This document shows, piece after piece, positions 37,297 through 46,610 of a DNA stretch of 64,000 nucleotides. The DNA is from Roseateles sp. SL47 (GTDB lineage: Bacteria > Pseudomonadota > Gammaproteobacteria > Burkholderiales > Burkholderiaceae_C). The notes beneath the pieces are model-generated. The model was given only the letters and a program-made list of their open reading frames with translations, was not told where the DNA came from and made no database searches. The stretch is taken from positions 6,076,001 to 6,140,000 of the forward strand of contig NZ_CP113068.1 in the NCBI RefSeq assembly GCF_026625885.1, given 5' to 3'. Position 1 is the stretch's first letter. Each line of letters opens with the position of its first letter. The translations under genes and the position numbers were made by a program.

Positions 37297-38031
37297 TCAG
37301 TGCTGCAGGATCTTGTTCAGGAAGTCCTTGGCGCGCGGCGAGCGTGCGTCCGGATTGCCAAAGAACTCTTCCTTGGTGCAGTCCTCGATGATCTTGCCGG
37401 CGTCCATGAAGATGACGCGGTTGCTCACCTTGCGGGCAAAGCCCATTTCGTGCGTCACGCACATCATGGTCATGCCTTCATTGGCCAGTTGCACCATCAC
37501 GTCCAGCACTTCGCCGACCATTTCCGGGTCCAGCGCCGAGGTCGGTTCGTCAAACAGCATGACGATCGGGTCCATCGACAGCGCACGGGCAATGGCCACG
37601 CGCTGCTGCTGGCCACCGGACAACTGACCGGGGAACTTGTCCTTGTGGGCCATCAGGCCCACGCGGTCCAGCATCTTCAGGCCACGCACCTTGGCGTCGT
37701 CCTTGCTGCGGCCCAGCACCTTGATCTGCGCCAGCGTCAGGTTGTCGGTCACCGACAGATGGGGAAACAGCTCGAAGTGCTGGAACACCATGCCCACGCG
37801 CGAGCGCAGTTTGGGCAGGTTGGTCTTGGGGTGGGTCAGGCTGGTGCCGTCCACCACGATGTCGCCGGCCTGGATCGGTTCCAGCGCATTCACCGTCTTG
37901 ATCAGCGTGGACTTGCCCGAACCGGACGGTCCACACACCACCACAACCTCGCCCTTCTGGATCTTGGTCGTGCAATCGGTCAGCACCTGGAAGGGGCCGT
38001 ACCACTTGGAGACATTCTTGATTTCAATCAT
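37297..38031 (-). CDS. gltL: Glutamate/aspartate ABC importer, ATPase subunit
   Basis: ATPase of a polar-amino-acid importer, 244 aa. Walker A is [10 protein letters not shown], the signature [16 protein letters not shown], Walker [13 protein letters not shown] and the switch VTHEMGFA. The N-terminus [18 protein letters not shown] is characteristic of GltL/GlnQ. It follows gltK by 12 nt and is the last gene of the operon. Confidence 0.95.
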   Translation of the reverse strand: MIEIKNVSKWYGPFQVLTDCTTKIQKGEVVVVCGPSGSGKSTLIKTVNALEPIQAGDIVVDGTSLTHPKTNLPKLRSRVGMVFQHFELFPHLSVTDNLTLAQIKVLGRSKDDAKVRGLKMLDRVGLMAHKDKFPGQLSGGQQQRVAIARALSMDPIVMLFDEPTSALDPEMVGEVLDVMVQLANEGMTMMCVTHEMGFARKVSNRVIFMDAGKIIEDCTKEEFFGNPDARSPRAKDFLNKILQH

Positions 38032-38043
38032 GGCGCAAGGACC

Positions 38044-38724
38044 TCAGCGAATGATGGCGATCTTCTTCTGCAGCCGGCGGACCAGCATGGACAGGCTGAA
38101 GCAGATGACGAAATAAACGGCGGCAACGGCCAGATAGGTTTCGACCGGACGGTTGAAGTTCTTGCCAGCCACCTCAAAGCCCTTGAGCAGGTCGTAGGCG
38201 CCAATGGCATACACCAGCGACGTGTCCTGGAACAGCACAATGGTCTGGGTGAGCAGCACCGGCAGCATGTTGCGGAAGGCTTGCGGCAGCACCACCAGGC
38301 TCATCGTCTGGCGGTAGTTCATGCCCATGGCATAACCGGCAAACACCTGGCCCTTGGGCACCGACTGGATGCCGGCCCGCATGATCTCGGAGTAGTAGGT
38401 CGCCTCGAACAGCGTGAAGGTGATCAGCGCGGTGGTTTCCGGCGCGAAGTTGCTCCAGCCCAGCGCCGCCGTGGCGAAGGGAAGCAGCAAATACACCCAC
38501 AGGATCACCATCACCAGCGGAATCGAGCGCAGGGTGTCGACATAGATGGCGGCAGGCGCCTCCAGCCACTTGCGGCCGGACAGGCGCATCATCGCCAGCA
38601 GCGTCCCGAGCAGGATGCCGCCGATCATGGCCATCAGCGTCAGCTGGAAGGAGAAGATGAGGCCCTTGGAGACAAAGGCCCTCAGCACATCCCAGGTGAG
38701 GAAGGAAAAATCCAGTTGGGTCAT
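38044..38724 (-). CDS. gltK: Glutamate/aspartate ABC importer, permease subunit
   Basis: Inner-membrane permease of the HisM/GltK family, 226 aa from ATG 38724, one base after the gltJ stop. About five helices; the EAA loop that contacts the ATPase is visible around MRAGIQSVPKGQVFAGYAMG. The N-terminal LDFSFLTWDVLRAFVSKGL fits GltK. It forms the channel with GltJ. Confidence 0.94.
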   Translation of the reverse strand: MTQLDFSFLTWDVLRAFVSKGLIFSFQLTLMAMIGGILLGTLLAMMRLSGRKWLEAPAAIYVDTLRSIPLVMVILWVYLLLPFATAALGWSNFAPETTALITFTLFEATYYSEIMRAGIQSVPKGQVFAGYAMGMNYRQTMSLVVLPQAFRNMLPVLLTQTIVLFQDTSLVYAIGAYDLLKGFEVAGKNFNRPVETYLAVAAVYFVICFSLSMLVRRLQKKIAIIR

Positions 38725-38725
38725 G

Positions 38726-39463
38726 TCACTTGGCCCCCAGGATGCCAGGCACCCGCACATAGGCCTCGATCAGCTTGGCCACCCGGTTGATCACATAGGC
38801 CGACACGAAATAGAGCAAGGTCACCGGCAGGAAGATCTGCACAAAGCTTGACTGCTCCGACGACTGCAGCGCGAACTGCGTCAGGTCCGGGATGCTCACC
38901 GCAAACGCCACGGCCGAGTTCTTGACGATGTTCATGCTTTCGCTGGTGACCGGCGGGATCACGATGCGGAAGGCCATCGGCAGCAGCACATATCGGTAGG
39001 TCTGCGGCAGTGTCAGGCCGAGGGCCTGGCCCGCGTAGCGTTGGCCCTTGGGCAGGGTCAGAATGCCGGCCTTGACCTGCTCCGCAATCCGGGAGGAGGT
39101 GAACAGGCCGATGGCGCAGACCATCAGCACCGACGGCGGCACGGCCTGCAGCGGCGAAAAGATCTGCGGCAGCACGTGATACCAGATGAACAGCTGGACG
39201 ATCAGCGGGATGTTGCGGAAGAGCTCCGTCCAGGCCTCCCCGAACAGCGCAAGTTTTCGGTTCGGCACCGTGCGCAAAATGCCAATCAGTGCACCGGCCA
39301 CCAAGGCCACCAGCAGACCCAGGACCGAGATGGTCATGGTCCACCCCCAGGCGTGCACCATGGCATCCAGGTAGGTTTCGTAACCCTTCGCGCCGAAACA
39401 CTTCGGCGCGAGCTCTTCGGTCACCATGTCTGTGCAGTACAGCTGCCAATCCCAACTCGGCAT
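38726..39463 (-). CDS. gltJ: Glutamate/aspartate ABC importer, permease subunit
   Basis: Partner permease, 245 aa. ATG 39463 (MPSWDWQLY) has GGGAG 8 nt upstream; an ATG at 39484 and a TTG at 39505 are poorer starts. Typical for GltJ, a periplasmic stretch with TDMVTEELAPKCFGAKGYET precedes the first helix. The EAA motif region is EQVKAGILTLPKGQRYAGQALG. It follows gltI after a 161-nt spacer that holds a stem-loop. Confidence 0.94.
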   Translation of the reverse strand: MPSWDWQLYCTDMVTEELAPKCFGAKGYETYLDAMVHAWGWTMTISVLGLLVALVAGALIGILRTVPNRKLALFGEAWTELFRNIPLIVQLFIWYHVLPQIFSPLQAVPPSVLMVCAIGLFTSSRIAEQVKAGILTLPKGQRYAGQALGLTLPQTYRYVLLPMAFRIVIPPVTSESMNIVKNSAVAFAVSIPDLTQFALQSSEQSSFVQIFLPVTLLYFVSAYVINRVAKLIEAYVRVPGILGAK

Positions 39464-39540
39464 GGCTTGCTCCCATCCATCCATACAAAAAGGGCCACCC
39501 TTCAACGCGGCCCCATCAACGGCCCCCTCGACGCTTGCGA

Positions 39541-39564
39541 CAAGGCGCCCCGCAGGGCGCCTTG
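39541..39564 (-). promoter_or_regulatory. Intercistronic stem-loop between gltI and gltJ
   Basis: Perfect palindromic stem CAAGGCGCC/GGCGCCTTG, extendable by a C-G pair to a tetraloop, with no T-run on either side. In importer operons such hairpins protect the binding-protein mRNA from 3' decay and reduce permease expression; that role is inferred here. Confidence 0.6.
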
Positions 39565-39589
39565 AGGTTCAGCCGAAGGGGCTTACTTC

Positions 39590-39631
39590 TTCGCGATTAC
39601 TTCCTGGCGCTCACTTCCTGGCGCTCACTTC
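39590..39631. repeat. 14-nt tandem repeat covering the gltI stop
   Basis: Three 14-nt units (two identical at 39604-39617 and 39618-39631, one diverged at 39590-39603) duplicate the 3' end of gltI including its Lys and stop codons. Read on the minus strand each unit contains AAG followed by TGA or TAA. Confidence 0.75.
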
Positions 39632-40518
39632 TTGGCATATTCCTCGACCGGCTTGTCATTCGGGTTCGTCCAGGCCGCCTTCGTGGCTTCGGAAGCCGGC
39701 ATGTTCAGCTTGGCATTGGCCGGGGGGATCGGCTGCACGAACCACTTGTCGTACAGCTTGGCGATGTCGCCGGACTTCATCAGGCCCTTGATGCTGTCGT
39801 CCACCGCCTTCTTGAAGGCAGGGTCGTCCTTGCGGATCATGATGGCGATCGGCTCGACCGACAGGGTTTCACCCACGATCTTGTAGTCCGCCGGAGCCTT
39901 GGACTTGGCGATGTTGCCGGCCAGGATCTGGCCGTCCATCACAAAGGCGTCCGCCCGGCCGGATTCCAGCAGCAGGAAGCTGTCGGCGTGATCCTTGCCC
40001 AGCACTTCCTTGAAGTCCACCCCCGTGGCGCGCTCATGCTTGCGCAGCAGCTGCACCGAGGTGGTACCGGTGGTGGTGGCCACGGTCTTGCCGTTGAGTT
40101 GAGCGATGGAGGTGATGCCGGAATTGGCCTTCACCGCGATGCGCACTTCCTCGACGTAGGTGGTGACCGCAAAGGCCACGTCCTTGGCGCGGGTGGCGTT
40201 GTTGGTGGTGGAGCCGCATTCGATGTCCACAGTCCCGTTTTGCACCAGGGGCACGCGGTTCTGCGAGGTCACCGGCAGGTACTTGATGTCCAGCTTGGCC
40301 AGGCCCAGCTGCTTTTGTACATCAGCCAGCACGCGCTGGCAGATTTCAACGTGGTAGCCCACGTACTTGCCATCGCCCAGGGTGTAGGACAGTGCGCCGG
40401 AGGACTCGCGCACACCCATCGTGACGCTGCCCGAGTCCTTGATCTTCTTCAGCGTATCGGCCTGGGCCACACCGGCCAGTGCGGCGCCAAGGGCCAGGAC
40501 AAGCATTGCCTTTTTCAT
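39625..40518 (-). CDS. gltI: Glutamate/aspartate ABC importer, periplasmic binding protein
   Basis: Solute-binding protein, 297 aa from ATG 40518 with AGGAG 8 nt upstream. The signal peptide is MKKAMLVLALGAALAGVAQA. The mature part has the SBP_bac_3 features VTMGVRESSGALSYTLGD and VDIECGSTTNN, the latter typical of GltI/AatJ glutamate-aspartate binders. It heads the operon gltI-gltJ-gltK-gltL. Confidence 0.95.
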   Translation of the reverse strand: MKKAMLVLALGAALAGVAQADTLKKIKDSGSVTMGVRESSGALSYTLGDGKYVGYHVEICQRVLADVQKQLGLAKLDIKYLPVTSQNRVPLVQNGTVDIECGSTTNNATRAKDVAFAVTTYVEEVRIAVKANSGITSIAQLNGKTVATTTGTTSVQLLRKHERATGVDFKEVLGKDHADSFLLLESGRADAFVMDGQILAGNIAKSKAPADYKIVGETLSVEPIAIMIRKDDPAFKKAVDDSIKGLMKSGDIAKLYDKWFVQPIPPANAKLNMPASEATKAAWTNPNDKPVEEYAKK

Positions 40519-40531
40519 AAGTGCTCCTGCA

Positions 40532-40547
40532 AATTCGGAATCGAATT
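40532..40547. promoter_or_regulatory. Inverted repeat just upstream of gltI
   Basis: AATTCG-GAAT-CGAATT, perfect 6-bp arms, 14 nt upstream of the gltI ATG. The LysR gene lies on the same strand upstream. A repressor-type site is possible; no promoter hexamers were convincingly placed relative to it. Confidence 0.4.
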
Positions 40548-40643
40548 GTGTCTGTGAACGGGCGAAGCAGACCACGCGGGCGCCGTCTGCTGGATAGGGA
40601 GTATTACGCATCTGCAACCCCTGCGGCGAGAGACATGCAGGAT

Positions 40644-41573
40644 TCATGCCGCAGAGTCTCTTGCCTGGGTGAGGAACGACCACAGGGCCTGAGCCACGGG
40701 CTTGACACGACGCGTGGTGGCCTGACGTTCGCGGTACATGCGCAGTTCCATATTCAATTCATAGTGGCCGGGCTCCGCCGCCCGGACCAGCCGGCGCGCC
40801 TTGACTTCCTTCTTCACCGAGCTGGCCGGAAGGAAGGCCAGCCCGTGGCCTTCCAGCGCCATCGCCTTGAGGCTTTCGGCCATGTCCGTCTCAAAGACGG
40901 ATTCCAGGTTCAGCGGCAGCGCGGCGTCCTTGACGATCAACTCCACCAGGCGCCCGAGGTAGGCACCGGAGGCGTAGCTCAAAAATGGGATTTTCTGCCC
41001 GGGATGGCCGGTGATGCGGAACATCGGCGCCCCCGCCGCGTCCGCCTTCGCATAGGCGGACAGGGTTTCGTGTCCGAGGGAGACGGACTCGTAACGCTCC
41101 GGATCCAGTTGCAGCGGCTGGCTGGGGTGGTGATAGACCACCAGCAGGTCGCAATTGCCTTCGCTAAGTTGCAAGGTAGCGTCGTGCACATTCAAAGCGT
41201 TGAGCCGGCACTTGACCTCGCCAAACCGCTGGCGCAGCTCCATCAACCAGTGAGGGAAGAAGCTGAAGGACAAGGAGTGGGGAACGGCAAACTCGATCAT
41301 GTCCTGACCGGCCGACTGGTGGCTGCGCAGCATGTTGCGCGTGGCTTGCAGGTTGCCCAGCAGGTCCACCGCCTGGCCGAGCAGGGTCTCGCCGGCCGCG
41401 GTGAGGCGGGTCGGGTAGGACGAACGGTCTACCAGATCCACGCCCGCCCAGGCCTCCAACGCCTGGATGCGCCGCGAGAACGCGGGCTGCGTCACATGCC
41501 TCAATTGAGCCGAGCGGGAGAAGCTGCGCGTCTCCGCCAAACTCACAAAATCTTCAAGCCACTTGGTTTCCAC
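40644..41573 (-). CDS. LysR family transcriptional regulator, HypT-like subgroup
   Basis: 309 aa. The winged helix-turn-helix covers residues 1-60 (KWLEDFVSLAETRSFSRSAQ, then VTQPAFSRRIQALEAW). The N-terminus ETKWL and the whole pattern recall E. coli HypT/YjiE, but hypochlorite sensing should not be assumed; the effector domain has few cysteines. The start is GTG 41573 without a clear ribosome binding site. It lies upstream of gltI on the same strand, so it may control glutamate/aspartate uptake; this is inferred from position. Confidence 0.88.
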   Translation of the reverse strand: METKWLEDFVSLAETRSFSRSAQLRHVTQPAFSRRIQALEAWAGVDLVDRSSYPTRLTAAGETLLGQAVDLLGNLQATRNMLRSHQSAGQDMIEFAVPHSLSFSFFPHWLMELRQRFGEVKCRLNALNVHDATLQLSEGNCDLLVVYHHPSQPLQLDPERYESVSLGHETLSAYAKADAAGAPMFRITGHPGQKIPFLSYASGAYLGRLVELIVKDAALPLNLESVFETDMAESLKAMALEGHGLAFLPASSVKKEVKARRLVRAAEPGHYELNMELRMYRERQATTRRVKPVAQALWSFLTQARDSAA

Positions 41574-41653
41574 GAGGCGGGATTATGCCCGGGGGCCAGA
41601 GGGTCTGCAGGCACCGATGGCCGCACACACGGCTGGCCATCGGCGCTGGCGGT

Positions 41654-43489
41654 TCAGGCGGTGGTGGGGGCCTGGTTGTCCTGCTGCATGGACCACATCT
41701 GGGCATAACGCCCCTGTTGGGCCAGCAAGCGGGCGTGGGTGCCGCGCTCCACGATCTGTCCGTGTTCCATCACCAGGATGTCGTGGGCATCCACGATGGT
41801 GGACAGGCGGTGGGCGATCACCAGCACCGTCTTGTTCTGGGCCGCTGCTTCCAGTTCGGCCTGGATGGCCCGCTCGTTGCGGGAGTCCAGGGCGGAGGTG
41901 GCTTCGTCGAAGATCAGGATAGGCGGGTTCTTCAACAGGGTGCGGGCAATCGCCACCCGCTGCTTTTCCCCACCGGACAGCTTCAGGCCGCGTTCGCCCA
42001 CCATCGTCTGATAGCCCTGCGGCAGGCTGCTGATGAAGCTGTGGATGTGAGCGGCCCGGGCGGCCGCTTCCACCTCCTCCATGCTGGCTTGCGGCCGACC
42101 ATAGGCGATGTTGTAGGCGATGGTGTCGTTGAACAGCACGGTGTCCTGCGGCACGATGCCGATGGCACGGCGCAGGCTCTGCTGCGTCACCTCGCCCAGC
42201 GGCTGCCCGTCGATGGTGATGCGGCCGCCGTCCACGTCATAGAAGCGGTAGAGCAGCCGTGCAAGCGTGCTTTTGCCGGAGCCGCTCGGGCCCACCACCG
42301 CCACCTTGCGACCGGCCGGAATCTCGAAGGACACGCCCTTGAGAATCGGACGGTCCGGCTCATACGAAAACACCACATCCTCGAACCGCACCGCCGCCCC
42401 CTGCACCTGCAGCGGCCGGGCCTGCGGCGAATCCGCCACTTCCCGCTCCTTGGCCAGCAGCGCAAACATCTTGTCCAGGTCGGTCAGGCTCTGCTTGATC
42501 TCGCGGTAGATCACGCCCAGGAAATTGAGCGGGATGTAGAGCTGGATCATGAAGGCATTGATCATCACCAGGTCGCCCAGGCTCATGTGGCCTGCCACCA
42601 CGCCCTGGGTGGCCCGCCAGAGCATGGCCACCAGCGCCGCCGCGATGATCACCTGCTGGCCACTGTTCAGCAATGACAGTGTGGTCTGGGACTTGAGCTG
42701 CGCTCGGCGCAGTTGCTCCAGGCTCTGGTCATAGCGGGCGGCTTCGAAGTCCTCGTTGTTGAAGTACTTCACCGTCTCATAGTTCAGCAGCGAATCGATG
42801 GCCTTGCTGTGGGCCACCGAGTCCAGCTCGTTGAGCCGGCGCCGGAATTGCGTCCGCCACTCGGTGATCATCACGGTGAAGCCGATATAGAACACCAGGG
42901 CCGCCCCGGTGATCCAGGCAAACAACGCATCGAATTTCACCGCCAGCAGGCTCAGCACCAGCACCACCTCCACCAGCGTCGGGAAGATGCTGTAGAGCGA
43001 ATAGGAGATGAGCGAGTGCACCGCGCGGGTGCCGCGTTCGATGTCCCGCGTCATGCCGCCGGTCTGGCGCTCCAGATGGAAGCGCAGGCTCAGGTCATGC
43101 AGATGGCGGAACACCTGCAGCGAAATGCTGCGGGAGGCGCCTTCGGTGGCCTTGGCGAAGATCAGCTCGCGGGCCTCGGTGAACAAGGAGGTGCACAGGC
43201 GCAGCAGCCCATACGCCACCAGCAGGCCCACCGGCACCACCAACAGGGCCTGGGCGCCGCCGGGCTGGACGTCCAGGCTGTCCACCAGCCGCTTGAGCAG
43301 CAGCGGCACACTCACATTGGCGAATTTCGCCCCGATCATGAATGCCAGCGCCAGGCCCACCCGCCAGCGATAGCGCCAGAAATAGGGCAGCAGCCGGCCA
43401 ATCGTCCGCCAATCGCCCCGAGGTGATGGATTGGCGTCGCTTCTGGGCGAAGAGGGAACAGGGTTGGGCAATGAAGAAGACCGGCGCAT
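41654..43489 (-). CDS. Atm1/HMT1-type ABC exporter
   Basis: Homodimeric ABC half-transporter of 611 aa from ATG 43489; an earlier ATG at 43537 with GGTGAG nearby is an alternative. Six helices lie at about residues 40-320 with the Atm1-type segment RGTRAVHSLISYSLYSIFPTLVEV. Other Atm1-family segments are NYETVKYFNNEDFEAARYD and GVIYREIKQSLTDLDKMF. The ATPase has GPSGSGKST, the signature LSGGEKQRVAIAR, ILIFDEATSALD and AHRLST. Family members export glutathione-conjugated or metal-bound compounds and support Fe-S proteins outside bacteria; the bacterial substrate is uncertain. It is divergent from the thioesterase gene at 43555. Confidence 0.93.
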   Translation of the reverse strand: MRRSSSLPNPVPSSPRSDANPSPRGDWRTIGRLLPYFWRYRWRVGLALAFMIGAKFANVSVPLLLKRLVDSLDVQPGGAQALLVVPVGLLVAYGLLRLCTSLFTEARELIFAKATEGASRSISLQVFRHLHDLSLRFHLERQTGGMTRDIERGTRAVHSLISYSLYSIFPTLVEVVLVLSLLAVKFDALFAWITGAALVFYIGFTVMITEWRTQFRRRLNELDSVAHSKAIDSLLNYETVKYFNNEDFEAARYDQSLEQLRRAQLKSQTTLSLLNSGQQVIIAAALVAMLWRATQGVVAGHMSLGDLVMINAFMIQLYIPLNFLGVIYREIKQSLTDLDKMFALLAKEREVADSPQARPLQVQGAAVRFEDVVFSYEPDRPILKGVSFEIPAGRKVAVVGPSGSGKSTLARLLYRFYDVDGGRITIDGQPLGEVTQQSLRRAIGIVPQDTVLFNDTIAYNIAYGRPQASMEEVEAAARAAHIHSFISSLPQGYQTMVGERGLKLSGGEKQRVAIARTLLKNPPILIFDEATSALDSRNERAIQAELEAAAQNKTVLVIAHRLSTIVDAHDILVMEHGQIVERGTHARLLAQQGRYAQMWSMQQDNQAPTTA

Positions 43490-43554
43490 GGGTTGGGTCG
43501 TGTGCTCTGGCGCGTGCTGGACGACAATGGCGCCCATTCTCACCGTTGCCGACC

Positions 43555-43983
43555 ATGAGCACCTCCACACCCACGCAAAACGACCAACTGCCATCGGCAG
43601 ACGCCCTGGGCCCGCGCGAGCTGGTGATGCGGGTCATGCCCATGCCGGCCGACGCCAACGGCAATGGCGACATCTTTGGCGGCTGGATCATGGCCCAGGT
43701 GGACCTGGCCGGGTCGGTGCTGCCGCTGCGCATTTCGCGCGGTCGGGTGGCCACGGTGGCGGTCAATGAATTCATCTTCAAGCAGCCGGTGTCGATCGGA
43801 GACCTGCTGAGCTTCTATGCCGAGGTCAAACGCATCGGCCGCACCTCCATCACGGTGCATGTGGAGGTGTTTGCCGAGCGCAACCCGGCCAACCCCCATG
43901 TGGTGAAGGTCACGGAAGCCAACCTCACCTATGTGGCGATCGACCGGGAAGGCAAGCCGCGGGCGTTTGCCGTGCAGGCATGA
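43555..43983 (+). CDS. yciA: Acyl-CoA thioesterase, YciA-like hotdog fold
   Basis: Hydrolyses acyl-CoA esters in the cytoplasm. It is 142 aa; ATG 43555 was chosen because the sequence upstream is shadow of the divergent exporter gene. The family block MPADANGNGDIFGGWIMAQVD contains the catalytic Asp, followed by VNEFIFKQPVSIGDLLSFYA and the C-terminal AIDREGKPRAF. The close match to YciA extends over the whole length. The ribosome binding site is weak. Confidence 0.92.
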   Translation: MSTSTPTQNDQLPSADALGPRELVMRVMPMPADANGNGDIFGGWIMAQVDLAGSVLPLRISRGRVATVAVNEFIFKQPVSIGDLLSFYAEVKRIGRTSITVHVEVFAERNPANPHVVKVTEANLTYVAIDREGKPRAFAVQA

Positions 43984-44149
43984 GCCTTGTGAGGCTGTGG
44001 TGATCGAGGGATCTCGCTGATTTCCAACTGATTTTGTATCCGGACCAAGGGGCAGGTATCCAGGGCCTCCCTTTGGGACATTCACTCCCCCAGGCGGCCC
44101 TGCAGTATGAAAAGCCGCCACCTGAAAGATTTGCCAGGAGACTCCACCG

Positions 44150-45481
44150 ATGCAGCCTATCCCCGCATCATCCGCTTCCACCGGTGCGCCGACCGCGCCG
44201 GTGCCGTTCTACAAACAGCTGTACGTCCAGGTGCTGGCAGCCATCGCCATTGGTGTGCTGCTCGGCCACTTTGAACCGCAGTACGCCGTCACGCTGAAAC
44301 CGCTGGGGGATGCCTTCATCAAGCTGGTGAAGATGATCATCGCGCCGGTGATCTTCCTCACCATCGTCACCGGCATTGCCAGCATGACCCACCTCAAGGC
44401 GGTGGGCCGGGTGTTCGGCAAGGCCATGGTGTACTTCATCTTCTTCTCCACGCTGGCGCTGGTCGTCGGCATGTTGGTCGCCCACTTCGTGCAGCCGGGT
44501 GCCGGCATGAATGTGAATGTGGCGGACCTGGATCAGAAGGAAGTGCGGGGCTACGTGGACAAGACCCACGAGCTGACCATCACCGGCTTCCTGATGGACA
44601 TCATTCCGAAGTCGCTGCTGGGGTCGCTCTCGGACGGCAACATCCTGCAGACGCTGTTTGTGGCGGTGCTGTTCGGTGTGTCCCTGTCGCTCTCGGGTGA
44701 GCGCGGCAGGCCCGTGCTGAACTTCATGGAGTCACTGACCGTGCCCATCTTCCGCCTGGTGCACATCCTCATGCGCGCGGCTCCCATCGGTGCGCTGGGT
44801 GCCATGGCGTTCACCATCGGCAAGTACGGCTTGGCGGTGCTGGTCAACCTGGCCTGGCTGGTGGGCAGTTTCTACATCACCGCCCTGCTCTTCGTGCTGG
44901 TCATCCTGGGCCTGGTGGCGCGGCTGTGCGGTTTCTCGGTCATCAAGCTGATCCGCTACCTCAAGGCTGAGCTGCTGCTGGTGCTGGGCACGTCCTCGTC
45001 GGAGTCGGCGCTGCCGTCGCTGATGGAGAAGATGGAAAAGGCCGGTTGCGAAAAGACGGTGGTGGGCCTGGTGGTTCCGACCGGCTACTCGTTCAACCTC
45101 GACGGCACCAACATCTACATGACGCTGGCTGCGCTGTTCATTGCCCAGGCCACCAACACGGAGCTGACGCTGGGCCACCAGATCTCGCTGCTGCTGGTGG
45201 CGATGCTGAGCTCCAAGGGCGCAGCGGGTGTGACGGGTGCGGGCTTCATCACCCTGGCGGCGACGCTGTCGGTGGTGCCGGAAGTGCCGGTGGCGGGCAT
45301 GGCGCTGATTCTGGGCGTGGACCGTTTCATGTCCGAATGCCGTTCGCTGACCAACTTCATCGGCAATGCCGTGGCCACCATCGTGGTGTCGAAGTGGGAA
45401 GGTGCGCTGGACCACGACAAGCTGGACCGTGCGCTGAATGCCAAGGTGGACCCGGACGACCTGCCGATCGCGTCGTCCTGA
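44150..45481 (+). CDS. dctA: C4-dicarboxylate:cation symporter DctA
   Basis: DAACS-family inner-membrane symporter for succinate, fumarate, malate and similar acids, 443 aa with eight helices and re-entrant loops. Diagnostic motifs: the serine-rich loop [11 protein letters not shown] and the helix-7 NLDGT segment [34 protein letters not shown] is also typical. ATG 44150 has AGGAGA upstream. The 166-nt leader shows no sigma54-type GG/GC element. No DctB/DctD pair is in the window. Confidence 0.96.
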   Translation: MQPIPASSASTGAPTAPVPFYKQLYVQVLAAIAIGVLLGHFEPQYAVTLKPLGDAFIKLVKMIIAPVIFLTIVTGIASMTHLKAVGRVFGKAMVYFIFFSTLALVVGMLVAHFVQPGAGMNVNVADLDQKEVRGYVDKTHELTITGFLMDIIPKSLLGSLSDGNILQTLFVAVLFGVSLSLSGERGRPVLNFMESLTVPIFRLVHILMRAAPIGALGAMAFTIGKYGLAVLVNLAWLVGSFYITALLFVLVILGLVARLCGFSVIKLIRYLKAELLLVLGTSSSESALPSLMEKMEKAGCEKTVVGLVVPTGYSFNLDGTNIYMTLAALFIAQATNTELTLGHQISLLLVAMLSSKGAAGVTGAGFITLAATLSVVPEVPVAGMALILGVDRFMSECRSLTNFIGNAVATIVVSKWEGALDHDKLDRALNAKVDPDDLPIASS

Positions 45482-45531
45482 TCACCGCAGGAGCGTGCCT
45501 GGCTTCACAGGCCGCTCCCTGAACACAACGC

Positions 45532-45557
45532 CCCCGGCGTCATGCCAGACACCGGGG
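45532..45557. other. Stem-loop between convergent dctA and enoyl-CoA hydratase genes
   Basis: CCCCGGCGTC and GACACCGGGG pair with one mismatch around a 6-nt loop, about 50 nt after the dctA stop. It lacks a T-run, so it may act as an mRNA 3' end structure rather than a full terminator. The rest of 45482-45672 is repetitive GATCG/GAAGC-type sequence without a gene. Confidence 0.45.
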
Positions 45558-45672
45558 CAGAGGCGAAACAGCAGGCGCTCGGAGAGATCGATGGCCAAAG
45601 CTCGGCCAGATCGACGGTCGTAGCGTCCCGAGGCCGAAGCGCCCCGGGATCGGGGCTCTCCGGGATCGAAGC

Positions 45673-46434
45673 TCAGAACTTCGAGAAGTCTGGCTGGCGC
45701 TTCTGGAAGAAGGCCTGGAAGGCCTCGATCGCTTCGGGGCTGCGCAGGCGGGCGCCGAAGATCTCGGCCTCCACCTGGATCGCTTCGAGCAGTTCTTCTT
45801 CGGTGCCGCGACGCATCAACTTCTTGCTCTCGCGCACGGCGGTGGGAGGCAGGTTGTTGAAGCGTTCGGCCACGCGGCGTGCGTAGTTCACCACTTCACC
45901 GGCCGGCAGCACCGCATTGGCGATTCCATACTCCACGGCTTGCTCGCCGGTGAACGGGTCGCCCAGCAGCAGCTTCTCTGCGGCACGGCGCTGGCCCATC
46001 AGACGGGGCACCAGCAGGCTGGAGCCGAACTCCGGCACCAGACCCAGGCTCACGAACGGCATGGCCAGGCGTGCGTCGTCGGCCACGTACACAAAATCGC
46101 AGTGCAGCAGCAACGTGGTGCCGATGCCGATGGCGGCGCCGTTCACGGCGGCCACCACCGGTTTGTTGCAGCCGATCAGGGCGTGCATGAACTGGAACAC
46201 CGGGGCTTCTTCGTCCCGGGGCGGGCTGCTCATGAAGTCCTCGATGTCATTGCCCGAGGTGAAGATGGACGGCTGGCCCTGGATCATCACGGCACGCACC
46301 GTGTTGTCCTCGTTGGCGGCCTTCAGCGCGTCGGCCATCTCCTGGTACATCGCGCGCGTCAGCGCATTCTTCTTTTCCGGACGTGCGATCTCGATGGTCA
46401 ACACACCGTTGACGATGGCGGTCTTGATGCTCAT
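45673..46434 (-). CDS. Enoyl-CoA hydratase/isomerase family protein
   Basis: Crotonase-fold enzyme, 253 aa, ATG 46434 with AAGAGGAG upstream. The oxyanion-hole segments are IFTSGNDIEDF and AAIGIGTTLLLHCDFVY. At the active site only one acidic residue is seen, in LGLVPEFGSSLL; the position of the first hydratase glutamate holds Phe (MPFVSLG). This is the pattern of delta3,delta2-enoyl-CoA isomerases (SPEGCSS type), so isomerase activity is at least as likely as hydration. It is the distal gene of the beta-oxidation set, 488 nt after the thiolase. Confidence 0.9.
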   Translation of the reverse strand: MSIKTAIVNGVLTIEIARPEKKNALTRAMYQEMADALKAANEDNTVRAVMIQGQPSIFTSGNDIEDFMSSPPRDEEAPVFQFMHALIGCNKPVVAAVNGAAIGIGTTLLLHCDFVYVADDARLAMPFVSLGLVPEFGSSLLVPRLMGQRRAAEKLLLGDPFTGEQAVEYGIANAVLPAGEVVNYARRVAERFNNLPPTAVRESKKLMRRGTEEELLEAIQVEAEIFGARLRSPEAIEAFQAFFQKRQPDFSKF

Positions 46435-46610
46435 GGAGCGACTCCTCTTAAAACGAATTGCATCATGCTACCCACGATCTGCCTTGTCACTCACCCCCGC
46501 AGTGCCAGGGCCGACCCGCCCGAACACCGGTCTTGACGAGGTGCTGCCTCGCCAATACCCGATGGCCTCGGTGCCAGATGAGCTCGGTATCAGATTGGCT
46601 CGGTGACTGG

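Noticed and set aside
36025-38790. Plus-strand frame of about 920 codons starting in the CATCCGGGT repeat and running opposite pyrC, gltL and gltK.
   Set aside because: Shadow of well-conserved minus-strand genes; the HPG repeats at its start come from the 9-nt tandem repeat.
43984-44149. Possible sigma54 promoter in front of dctA, as in rhizobial dctA.
   Set aside because: No GG-N10-GC element at the right spacing could be found and no DctB/DctD genes are nearby.
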